In this document: one piece after another, positions 23,901-34,900 of the stretch | Numbering within the stretch: position 1 is the stretch's first letter | Layout: every line of letters starts with the position of its first letter | Assembly (NCBI GenBank): GCA_903813345.2 | Contig: CAIIXF020000009.1 | Location: 15,771,759-15,835,758 of the forward strand | Source: Owenia fusiformis | Lineage: Eukaryota > Annelida > Polychaeta > Sabellida > Oweniidae | Direction: 5' to 3' | Length of the DNA stretch: 64,000 nt | The notes under the pieces: model-generated | What the model was told of the DNA's origin: nothing | Database searches by the model: none | The model's input: the letters and a program-made list of their open reading frames with translations, nothing else | Made by a program: the position numbers and the translations under genes

Positions 23901-24813
23901 AATAGGAGAAATATTTTGGCTAAATGAATCTTTTAAAATTAAAAATGAAGTGGTACACAACATAAAATGGATAAATAGTGGATTTATATATGTTAAAGAT
24001 TTCTATGATGAAAATGGAACCTTCTATAATGAAAACTATATAAAAAACAAACTTGTTAACAAAAGAAATTGGATGATAGAATACATTCTTATAAAAGCCT
24101 GTATAACAAATGTGATGAATAAGTATGATACTACAAAAGTAAAATACACAAACATAAAATATAGGAAAACTTTCCTTTTAGGAAATGATAAATGGATTAA
24201 ATTAGAAGAGATGAAAACAAATATGCTATATGATATATTGATAAAAAGTAAACAAGAACGAAATGTTTTAGAAAAACATTGGAGTAATATCTTTAGCATT
24301 CCTCATGATAAAACGTTTTATGATAAAATATATTCCTTGAAAATAACAAACATGAAATACAAAAAGTATGCTGAATTCAACTTTAAATTACTTCACAACA
24401 TTTTAGCATGTGGAAGTGAGATATGTAAATGGAACTCTAATATTAACCAAAATTGTTCAAAATGTAATATAATTCAAAATGCAAAACATCTTATTTTTGA
24501 ATGTAAGCTAGTAGAAACACTATGGAAGGATGTGGAAAAAATATTGAAATGTAAAATACTCTGGAAACATTTTATTCTGGGTTTTTATTGCATGGAAAGT
24601 GATATTATAGCTTTTAGAAATTTAATACTTACTATTATAGGTTACACAATATATTCAACATGGGTAAAATTGTCGGAAGAAAGGAATAAATATGAAAATG
24701 TCAACTTCAAATCAAAAATTGCATCCAATTTAAAGTTTTACGCAAACTGTGTAAATGAAAACGAAAAAGTAAATCATTATTTAGATCAATTTATTAAAAA
24801 ATTTATATCATAA
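20995..24813 (+). CDS. LINE ORF2: AP endonuclease and reverse transcriptase
   Basis: 1,272 residues, intact. The endonuclease occupies about 15-260: L-N-V-R-G, catalytic Glu in F-L-Q-E-T, S-G-D-F-N, S-R-L-D-Y-I-F and D-H-K-A-V. The reverse transcriptase spans about 480-800: Y-R-P-I-S-L, S-L-D-F-K-K-A-F-D (Asp of motif A, about 624), R-G-I-R-Q-G-C-P-I-S-A-L and the A-D-D active-site pair at about 726-729. The C-terminus has a C-S-K-C...H-L-I-F-E-C knuckle at about 1153-1170. It nicks target DNA and copies the element RNA at the nick. It lies 197 bp after ORF1 in a different frame. An internal Met at about residue 17 is an alternative start. Confidence 0.93.
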   Translation: MVIKRVYKFYHFKRIIMLVSYRCLTLNVRGLNNFKEREKLKIWLLNQKPDIIFLQETFCVLKNENKIRNCFHEFDFINELTDSQHSRGVSILISKRLSCKILNIVSGNDGRRLLSNVDINGTIFSLISIYAPNESNCRKLFLDNLNSWIQSNKHIEGNIIISGDFNCALRDSDRFPTTEKYHQNDKSRQSLKHFIENCTLIDTWENYNKSNKNIGFTYSTKNLKSKSRLDYIFISKNNRLEIKKSYILQALKKDHKAVITDIRLLGNKRGKGYWKLNNSLLEDQDFCNNISKYLKEINQESKTFKSKRVCWELIKVRIKQIAISHSIKKSNQRKDNKIILQDQIDCLENFINQCKRENVKTELNIKRNEMINKLDKLYEYESSGMFIRSRAKWIEKGEKSTSYFLQLEKQRQTSNVITKIKTPSKVVTEDIEILKEACKFYENLYRNNNSDEEVMNNYLKEVELNYTLTESERNSLEVNITKSEVNSSVKNLKLNKSPGLDGITPEFYKYFWSDMESIFLEMINEVFQEGELCETMKIAILNLIFKKGDRQLLANYRPISLTNYDYKIIAFTLTNRIKSLVKKLVGKNQSAYLEKRFIGTNARLLIDYLELINDENRNGLIISLDFKKAFDSLNWNFMFKVLQKMNFGKRFIKWVTISYTNPILKIKNNGFLSNEVKIERGIRQGCPISALLFILCVEIMNNKIENNKLIKGISIDGKKETKVIQHADDTTLILENKESISHALTEIKTFSEVSGLCLNLEKTIGIALGNFKKQTDEYFENIKFTNEPIKTLGIYIGNNKEKCAELNWNPKILEFEKLFESWKKRKLSLFGKVQIINILGISKLVYNFSTLDVPERIVKKVNSIIYNFIWKKDRIKRKTTILKIKNGGLGLIDVETKIMSLKASWVKRIQDDDTSWIDIPKYYIKQCGFKIDDFIKTHFTKDTKLPMPLFYREIFLAFNKCKTRNDQNLIGEIFWLNESFKIKNEVVHNIKWINSGFIYVKDFYDENGTFYNENYIKNKLVNKRNWMIEYILIKACITNVMNKYDTTKVKYTNIKYRKTFLLGNDKWIKLEEMKTNMLYDILIKSKQERNVLEKHWSNIFSIPHDKTFYDKIYSLKITNMKYKKYAEFNFKLLHNILACGSEICKWNSNINQNCSKCNIIQNAKHLIFECKLVETLWKDVEKILKCKILWKHFILGFYCMESDIIAFRNLILTIIGYTIYSTWVKLSEERNKYENVNFKSKIASNLKFYANCVNENEKVNHYLDQFIKKFIS

Positions 24814-25186
24814 ATATGTTGTTGTTTTTTGGTGAAGCTCTATATATTAAAATGTTCTATGTATTTGTAGAAATTGCATGTATTTTTGAATGTATTTGTT
24901 TTGTAAATATGTTATGTTGAAATAAATGTAAATAAAAAAAATAAAAAAAAAAAAAAAAAAAAAAAAAATTTACTGTACAGATAGACTGAAATGATTATGA
25001 TAATGTTGGGTTGCCATTGTTTGAGCAAAATCCATAATCATTACTTATGATATTGTTTATGAAATTAAAATGGTATTGCAAGTTTCAATATTTATTTTAT
25101 TGCTTCAAATGTTATTGGTGAATTTAATAGATTAGATGAGAGTAGGAATGATTTTGATTTTTGCCATGAAATATTCAAAATTTAGT

Positions 25187-25665
25187 CCATATAATCCCCA
25201 AAATATTTCTAATTTTCAAGGATTATCTATGGATTAACATCCAGGTATTTTCATTTTAGGACGACTGGAAATCATTGATCATTCGCTTTTGAATAATACA
25301 AATGTTGTTTTAAATAGGTTTCATGTATGCCAATAATTTCTCAAAATTGTGTAAATGGTACACATTCCTCAATCCCTAGAATTTTCTCTTTGAGGAATTT
25401 CCCATAGAAATCCAATGGTACAGTTCCAAGCATATTTTAAGATAACAGGAAAGTAAATCTTTCATTTAATACACGGCTACACGCCTTTTTGGGTTGTTTT
25501 GGTTTATATCGCAACCCCAAATCTATTTAAAACAGCATTTATATTATTCAAAAGTGAATAAGATCAATGGTCCACTGGTCCATTTGAAAAATGAAAATAC
25601 CTGGCTGTTAGTTAATCCATAGATAATCCTTGAAAATGAGAAACATTTTTAGGGATTATATGGTG
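25187..25665. repeat. Inverted repeat, ~140-bp arms
   Basis: The left arm, about 25187-25322 (TATAATCCCCAAAA, CAAGGATTATCTATGGATTAA, TTTTGAATAATA), is the diverged reverse complement of about 25530-25665. The element is noncoding and lies downstream of the last exon of the minus-strand membrane gene. Clear target duplications were not found. Confidence 0.65.
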
Positions 25666-25840
25666 CAATGTTAGTCAATAAAATGTTTTAAAGTGTATTG
25701 TTTTTTGGATGAAAAACATAAGCGAAGTACTTGAAAAAACTTCCCCGATTCATACCTAGGTCGGGTAGATTCCCCATAGAGCCCTATGTGTTATAAAATC
25801 ATATGATTGTAGCATCAAAGTATGTGATTGACCTACCTAT

Positions 25841-25911
25841 TCAGTTAAAGTCAACAGAGGTAGAGTCTTCACTGTCCAAAAACCTGAAAGCATCACTTGC
25901 AATCTTGCTAC
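25841..25911 (-). CDS. Membrane gene exon 5 (terminal)
   Basis: After acceptor TGTGTTTGCAG the exon completes a split Gly codon, then encodes S-K-I-A-S-D-A-F-R-F-L-D-S-E-D-S-T-S-V-D-F-N and TGA. It is in phase with exon 4 and is too short to stand out as an open frame. The acidic, Ser-rich C-terminus ends in V-D-F-N. No unambiguous poly(A) signal was picked downstream. Confidence 0.7.
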
Positions 25912-28900
25912 CTGCAAACACAGTAATAAAGACATCATTATAGCAATAGTAATATTTATTTGCATATATTTTGGGATTTAGAGAGGTTTCTGTCCATCTC
26001 TTCATCAATACATTCGTCTGTACATCTGTCCGGGAAATAACTCAAATACTGGTTGACAGATTTTGTTCAAATTCTCCGATACCTTATGGGCATGGAATTT
26101 GGTTGCTAAATCAAAATGGATTGACTGCATTTTTTCAGAAGTTTATAATTTACAATAACTCAAATACCAATTATCAATTTAATCTAAATTTTAGAGGCTG
26201 ATACCTTCACGCCTAACCAACGACAAGGTACAGTGACAAAATATACCATAGTACACTTTAGATGTACGATGTCACTATTTAACCAATTTGAAGCAAAGAC
26301 AATGATGTAGGTTTGATGTAGGTTTTAAAAAAATCTGAGGAATGCATTAAGGATTTCATGTTTGATTTTTTGTATATTAGTTTAGGAAGACATTTAACTT
26401 TTTAATAAATGTTAAAAGATTTTCGAACGGTGCTCGATTTTTTTTTGTAGTCAATCTAGCAATATAATTGGTCGGTTGGAAAATGTGTTTTTACACATTT
26501 CCTTTGATCATTTCTTCCCCTGTCGTCTAAGAGTGTCGAAGATTTTTATGAGAATATGTTTCTTTAAACAGCACAATTAAGCTCTGTTGAAGATTTAATA
26601 AGTATTAACATTTTGGCAATAATTTAAATAAAAAATCATAAGTGAACGTAGTAAACTCGAATGTACTTTGTCCCATTGAACTTACTCAATTCACAGTTAA
26701 CCCTAATGCAGAAAACGTATTTTTCATAACACTAACAGACAGGAGGGTTAGATGCATTTAAAATTGACACAGAACAATTACAGAATTACTTCAATTTGAA
26801 ACTTTCCAGGTATATCATAAACAGGAATTTAAAAAGTCATATTCAATAAGCTAGTATAGATCACTAGATCTATCTATCAATGTAACTAATAAAACGTAAG
26901 GTACAGATGCCAAATAATCAAACAGGCTGGAAGGAGACTCCGTGGCAGTACTAGTCTTCAACATATTCTATTCCGAGACACTGGACGGGAGTATGGGCTT
27001 GAAGCTAACACCAAATAGGCACAAATTAACCACCACCACAACAATACTTTCATAAAATGAAAAAGCAAAAAGGATACTTGAACATGTGCGCTAAAGATCA
27101 CTTGTTACTCATAAAAACCTCAACAAATTTTGAAATGAAATCATTACATAATTTGAGTTGACAACGCACATTTCTGATTTTTTTAAATTACAATAAATAC
27201 TTGAATATTTATTAATCTCCACCTGTCCTAAATTGTGTAGTATAGAGAAACATATTCTCATAAAAATAATCGACAATCTTAGGCAGGGGAAAAAGTGATC
27301 ATAGGAAATGTGAAAACACAACATTTTCCAACCAATCAATTTTTGTGGGTAGAAATCAAGCACTGTTTGAACATCTCATCCGCATCATTGTCTTTGCTTC
27401 AAATCAGTTAAAAAGTGACATCATACATCTAAAGTGTACTACGGTATATTTTGTCACTGTACCATGTCGATGGTTATTGTCATCTGGACCTCTTCATGAT
27501 AGGAAATTTTATGGTGTCCTGTATGAGTCATAAAGAGGAGCCATCAGTCCATTAATTCTGTACTTCTGTCTCGGTAATGACTTGAATACCAGTTGACAGT
27601 CCAAATTTAAAAGAATGGTAACATCTTTGGTGCAATTTTTGCAAAAGGTAATTTCTATCAATATTGTTCAGAAGTAAAATCATGAAAAAGTGTCTCAATA
27701 TCACCATTTTCATTTTATATGTCCGGTTTATTTAGGCTGTATATATTTAAAAACTGTTGAATGTTTGAACTACTCTGCCCCCTAGCTACATATATTACCC
27801 AAGAGTAATCAAATGATTTCTTACCTTCAATTTCTAAGTTGATAGATTTAGTCTCCAAGGGTTTTTCACCATCCAAACTGAAGTAGTAGTCTCCCCCAGA
27901 AGGTTCTTGATAGTCAGATGTAGCTGTCTTTGAGGTCTGTGAAATGGACTTGTGTATGATGGGTGATGTACGGTGTACAGTAGCCTCTATTACAGGCTCT
28001 TCTTTGATAGGGGGCTTAACAGGAGGATTGTTCACTTGTACAACAGCAACAGACTCACCTGTCTCAGGTATAACCTCCTGTTGGCTTTGGGAAATTCTAT
28101 TCTGAGCTTTAACTTTGCTTGGGACAGCATATAAGTCATCATTGTTCACTTTGTAATGTTTCAAGACAGGTTGTGCTGCTGCCATTTTACGTTGGTGATT
28201 TATTTGCTGGCTTTGGCTTCGTCTGACTGGTTTTCCAGGATATGGTACCTCTGAGGTAGATAGAGGGCGCTCATAAAAGCTTCGCACCCTATCTACATTT
28301 CTACTATTATCTTTATCACCGCGAGTAGGCTTGAAACCATTGTATCCCTGGAGCCCTTTATTTTTATCATCTTTTTTATACCAGGGGAAAAACCTATGGT
28401 CTTGTGTTATCTGACTTTGTGTTCTCCTTATGCCTGGTGTTGGATCACTCTGTATGCTCCTTCTTGGAGTATCCATACCTGTTTCATAACTTGGGGCTCT
28501 TTTCAAAATAAAGTTATCTCTGTCTGAGTCATGTGAATTTCGGTTACGTTTTTCTTTCTTCTCTAAGCTTTGTTTACTTGCTCGCACTTCACTAGCACTA
28601 CGTTGTACACGATCTGTAGGTTTTCTGAGGTAGTTTGCTTGATTTATGTTGTTCTCACTGACAAAGCCTCTATTGACATGACCATTAGGCTGATGATTCA
28701 AGCCCTCAGGAATGCTTGTCTTTACAGCATAACCATTGGCATATTTCCTCCCCTTTTCTGAAATTAAAGATTATGAATAATTATAAAAGGTATCAATTCA
28801 TTCATATATTTCATGATGGAATATGTCAAAGAAGTTCAATGTATAACTATGTAAATTTTATACCCCATGCAACATACATAAGACCAAATTTACTGCAAGC

Positions 28901-31900
28901 AATGTTAAAAATGCAATTTGCCTACTTGTAGATCCAACACAACATAAACCAGTGCAATCATTTTATATTAAGAAAATATTAGATATAGCAACTATACCAA
29001 TGTTAAAATCAGAAAAGGTGCCACCAAGCTGTAGAGCAGATTGAGACAAGGTCTGGTTAACATCTAGCAGAGTTCTGTAATCAGTACCAGTGCCATAAGT
29101 TTGGTTATCATCAGTGTTAATGTCAGTTTCTACTTCAGCACCATCATCAGTATGAAATACCAGCTCATTTGTTATAGGTGGAATGGGTTCAGACTCCCCA
29201 GATGAACATTGGGATTCCACTGATAAAAAAGACCTCTTTAGCATGTGTGGGGAGCTAGTGGTGACAAGGTATTCAGGCTCTAATGGGATAAGAGCTTCTG
29301 TTAAAGAAACCGAGGGAACCTTTGGGCTGGGTTTAAAAATATGTACATCATTATCATCATCCTGTTTCTTGGGCCTGTCGTTTTGTTTGGGTTTATCGTT
29401 TTGCTGCTTGGGATTATCATTCTCATCCACTTTAGAGTAAGATGTTGAGATTAAGGGGTCCTTAGGGTAAGTTGTCAAGGGAACAGGGCTCCTTGGGTTA
29501 GGCACTGTTAGTAGAGTAGGGGTTGTAAAGGTCCCTGGTGTGTTTGACAGCACAATGTTAGAAGAAGTACCAACAGGAAAGTTAGATGGTTTTCCAATAG
29601 CTGAAATATGAAAAGCACAGCATTGAACAAAAATGGCAACCACAAAATTGTAGCTGTCAAAAGATCAATATATAAATCAAAAACTATATTATATATTATT
29701 TGGGGATGGTGTTAGGTACCACTTTCATTTTTATCAAATTGAATTTCTGCATCAAAAATATTCCAAGCAACTTCACTCAACCCTATTTGACACTTCAACA
29801 CTCATCAAATTTCAATAGATGAGATCAGAGCTATACTAAATTGCTTTACTATTGCTTATTTTATTGAACTTTTTGAGACTTCCCTAGAAGTAATTTCTTA
29901 CTTTCTTACAAACTATACTATCAGATTTAACTATGTGCATGTGGCCAGCATATTCCATGTGAACATTGTAGTTCAAATACCAGATATTTGGCAGTATTAG
30001 ATAATATTTATGTTTAGATAAGGTATGAATTCACTGCCAATAATAACTATAATTAAATAAACTATACATTACTCTCTCATGTTAACGGAGGTAATGTTTC
30101 AATTTTATTTGGCAAAGTACATGTGTATAAAATGAATGACATAATAAAGTTTCAGTTTTCACTTTATGTAATAGAAAGTATGATTGATTCTAAAGGTATG
30201 GGCATACAGTAGATAAGCATGAAACAGGCAAGGCAAAACAAAATTTGCCCTTAAAGATGGTTCCATGTTCCCAGTAGACGGGTGTTCCTTACAGAGAGGG
30301 TCCATCAACAATGTATGTCAATGGAAAAATATTTGCTTCTTTCGAAAACTGTCAGAGTTGTTCCCTTCAGGAAAGGGGTTCCCAAGACAGGTTTTACTGT
30401 AGCACATGAACTTCATTATATATATAAAAAACATATTTTATTATTCATTACTGGTGAATTTCTCCTATATTGATATACTATTTGATTACCTATTTGGTTC
30501 ATGTATACAGCTGGGTCTAACATTTGAGTCTTGGATGGCGCCATGGGACCATTGGAGTGAAACCCTGAGCTTTGCATAATTGTTGGATTGTTCACCCATA
30601 TTCCTCCTTTTGGGAATGAACTCTGCTGTTCTCCTTTTTCTGGATGTTTGTTACTGCTGTTGTTACTATGGTTGCTATGGCGACTGTTGCTGTGGTTATT
30701 ATTATGCTTATTAGGGATGCTTGGTTGGTTACGTAAGTTTAATACCTGAGACCCAGGATGTGCAGCCTTGGAGCTTGGAGGCTTTTTCTCTTTTTTCCCT
30801 CTGAAAATGTACAAAGACACTTGATGAAATTGTTAAATAATGATCTGATATAGTATCTGGTAGTGGTGCATTAAATAGTCATGGAGTCACATTATTGACA
30901 CAATGATGGTCTTGAATAATCATGTTGCCTCCAGTCAATTTTTTTTTTATTTATTTTTTATTAAGAAATATTTATTGCTTCATAAAAATATCATAATATA
31001 AATCCCTTAAGTCGCCCGGAGGCATTATAGAAGGGTACATTAATAGCACAAAATACAAAGTTATGATTAGGTCAAGGGGTTCACTCTGCACTTGTGGTTG
31101 GCCATGGGGTGGAAATATTAAGTGTGGATAATATAAAATAAAGTATAGTATATATAGTATGTAGGGAGGGGAAAACGTTATAGGTTCATTTCAATGAATT
31201 CAGCGATTGAAGTTTGGAGATGTGAATTTAGATCAAGGGAAATATTGTCAGAGCCATGTTTCATTAAGTAAAGGAGATCATTCTGAGTTAAATGATTATC
31301 TGATAGTCCAGTTATATTAATAATATCAGTTTTTAATTTTGTTATCTTTTCTTTAATAAGGGGACACTGAAAGAAGAAGTGTTTTTCTGTCTGGGAGGCT
31401 CCACATTTACAGTTTGGATTCTCAACATAAGTAAAGTTGTGAGCATAAAGTTGGGCTTTGAAAAGTCAGATCTATCACGCAGATTGCGTGTTCCCTGATT
31501 TTTGAATTTATCAAAAATTTCATCTAAAAAGAGTGGAGTCAATAACTGCAACTTGCTTAAGTCTGTTTAAGGCACTACAGCAATCATTAAATTAACTTAT
31601 TTTAGATGTTCCAAGAAGAAGATATATAATAAGACATTAGTGTAAAGCTTATTAAGGAGAAATTGAGATGATTATATTTAAAATACCCCGACTAAAAGAT
31701 AAAAACTAATTTTCATCTAATTTACACCTAATTATCAATGATTCTAATGAAAACTAGAATTTAAATTAAGAGTTTATTAAATCAATAAAAGATGTGGCAT
31801 GATTGTCAATTGCCATTCATTGTGAATTAATTTCAATTAACATTATTCATGATTTTTAGATGAAAATTAAGATAAAAATGTATGAGGGTGAAAATTAGAT

Positions 31901-34900
31901 GTAAATTAAATTTTTATTCTGAAGATGATTATTGGTTGAACATTAAATAGCTATATGAATTCTTAGAAATAAAAGTGAAAATAAGGTCCATGATTTAGAA
32001 TGACAAACCCCTTAATTTCAATTTAACTCTAATAAAATTGAGCATTATGGCCAAACTGCCCTAATACGTCACTTCCGCAAAATAGAAAAAAGTAGTTTTA
32101 AAAAATGAATGTAGTCCAAACACAATTGTGATCATGACAAGTCAGTAAGCTAGTATGTAGGCACAGTTGTCATCTTTTTGCAATGATAACATGCCATTTC
32201 TTCTGAAAATGCGTTTATTTGGGTTATCTGAAGGAAAATTTCGAGTTAAGTGGCGTATTAATTTTGCCTTCATTTTTGTGAATTTCAATTTCAGGGAGAG
32301 GGGGTAGTGTCACAATTGACCAATTATTTCAAAAAGTATTGATGTATTTGTCCACTCTGAAAGACTAAATTCAAGCTAAAACTATCTCAAAAGTCCCAAT
32401 TCTCTAGGCCAGAGTCAAAACTCAACTCAATTGTGATCATGACGAGTCAGTAAGCTAGTATGTAGGTACAGTTGTCATCTTTTTGCAATGACAACATCCA
32501 ATTTCTTCTGAAAATGCGTTTATTTGGGTTAAAAACAAACATAGCTTTAGAACCTCAGATAGGCCAGTGGGGCCACATAAATCCATAACTCGAGATAAAT
32601 GTCAGGCGTTTGCCCTTTTACCCATTGACTAGTATGGTGACATGAATTAGGGCTGTTTTACCTATAACCTGAATTTGTTTCTTTGACCTCTGGCTGGGTT
32701 TGTAGAAAAAAACGGGTACTAGGTAGTAAATCCTCCATGCTGGGTTCAAACTTGGAACCCGGTCAAAAAAACTGGGTACCCAAAAAACGAAAAATACGAA
32801 TATATAACATAATTAGATCATTAGACAAGAACACAAATGTGTACAAAATGTCCCCACCTATGGGTGATCCCATCAAATGGTTATCCTAAAAATGAGTATA
32901 GACAAGACTTTACCGACACAATTTGAGGACGGAAAATCTAAAATGGAAATAGTTCCCTATGACTTGTACCACTTGTATCTAGCATATCACCCTCAAGTAA
33001 ACAGTGCAGTTTTGTATAAGTGATCTTCTACATCATAGAATGATTTGGTCAAAAAGTAGACAGCATTCTACTTTAAATACCTTTTCATGAATCATTTTAC
33101 CACCATGCAGCTAGAAAACCATTTTTAGTATTGTATTAGACCTATTACAAAAGACTTATAAAAAAATGTTCTGAAACATTTAAATATAAAATCATACAAT
33201 GATTTCAAGATATTAATGAAAAAATTAAGGAGTCCCAGTTTCCATATTAGACCACATGAAAATGTCTGTCTATTTTTGTCATAGATTGCACACCTCTTGA
33301 ACAAAAGAAATTCAAATTCAAACATAACTAGACAACAGCAACGCCAAAGCGTAGCAAATCCCATCAAATAGCCATGGCTGGCATTTTTACAAACAAAGTA
33401 TACAGCAAAAATGACAGCCAATTTTCAAAATGGCTACCTTCTACCAAAAGTGTCATTAGACAGCTGTGCCATACTATCAGTTATCACACGTTTCAGCGTG
33501 TGATACGGGAAATCTTCCACGAAAGTAAAATTGTATCACCACGAAAGCGAAGCTTGAGTGGTGATACATTTTTACTTGAGTGGAAGATTTCCCGTATCAC
33601 ACAAGCTGAAACGTGTGATGACGATTTTATCACATACTCTGTGAAATTCCAGTAATTTGATTGGGCAATAGGTACGTGGCTACTTCTCATTACATGAAAA
33701 AGAAGATGAAACGTGTGATAACAATTTTATCACAGACATTGTACAATTCCAGTAATTTCATTAGGAGTACGTGGCTACTTATTACATAAAAACCAGCCAA
33801 AAACGTAACGTTTAAATTAAATATTTAATTTATTCCTTTTTATTCTTTTCTAATGTTAACAGCATAAAAGATCAAAATAAGGGTCTTCGATGTTCAAATC
33901 AGTCCGTTCCTAAGTAACATTTTATCTGAACATATCATCAGTCCTTTCCTATGTAATAATTTATCTGGACAGAGCAGTTAGATATCTGGGGCTGAAATTG
34001 AACGGCGCGTTCGATCGGAATGTTAGTGTTTGTTACATTCTTCAGCACTATACCAACGTCGCTTCTTTCTGCGTTGTTTAGCTTTAGTTTATCATTGTTC
34101 TTCATCAGTTTTTCATCGTTTCCTTCAGTAGTTACAGCACTGCAGATAGCTTTTCCCATTGTTATTTTCTCATTCATTGAGACACGCTGATAGGACAACA
34201 GGCTTTGCATACTCCTATGGCCTGAAAGCATACATGGGAAACAAATTAGAGTGACAATTTTCAGTTCTTGTTTCCTAGGTATTTTCATTCAACCTAAAAG
34301 CAAAGTGTACGTTGATTAAATAAATAAAAATAGCCTACATGTACCTGTAATTGACTGTATTTGAGCCAGAGAGAAATTCTGTCTATTTAGAATAGTAGGT
34401 GCTGTGACACGGATGCAGTGGTTTGTATATACCGTAGAGAGACCAGCCTTCTTACTAACAGTCTGCATAAACGTCTTCAATGCATTTACACCCACGGGTT
34501 TAGCCAGGTACCATGTCTCTTCGTCATCTAGGAAGGATCCCTTACTGTACTGCCACAATCGATCCAACTTTGGGCTCAATTTGGAGAGATATTTTTCGTA
34601 CGATGCGACTGGACAAAGGGGATTTCCTGCAAAATACAATGGTCAATATAATTTAATAGAAGAGAAAAACGGTTAAGAAAAAAAATGTTTTAATTTCTTT
34701 TTTGATTATAATTACTATAAATTTACCTGGACACTCTGGCATAATTCCAGTAGTTATCTCTTCTTTCTCCCCTTGGTGATTTTTAGTCCTCTCGTCACTG
34801 CCTTTAATCACGTATCTTAGACCTGTTTTATTGTCATTCTTAATGACGAACGTTGTCTTGGTCATGCTTTCCATGTTTTCGGCTCCACGTCGTGCGTTGT

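Larger units (their letters stand above)
19240..24968 (+). mobile_element. Full-length two-ORF LINE, L1/Tx1-like
   Basis: The element runs from a short 5' UTR through ORF1 and ORF2 to a 3' UTR and an A-rich tail (24930-24968). AATTTACTGTACA is present just before it (19227-19239) and again just after the tail (24967-24979, first bases shared with the A tract), giving a target-site duplication of about 11-13 bp. Both ORFs are uninterrupted, so the copy is structurally complete and probably young. The RT wording (Q-H-A-D-D-T-T) and the C-terminal zinc knuckle suit the L1/Tx1 group, by inference. Confidence 0.9.

Noticed and set aside
33374-33690. Open frames on both strands with similar peptides at the Crypton end
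   Set aside because: They come from the 137-bp palindrome, which reads alike on both strands; no start context, splice sites or family match.
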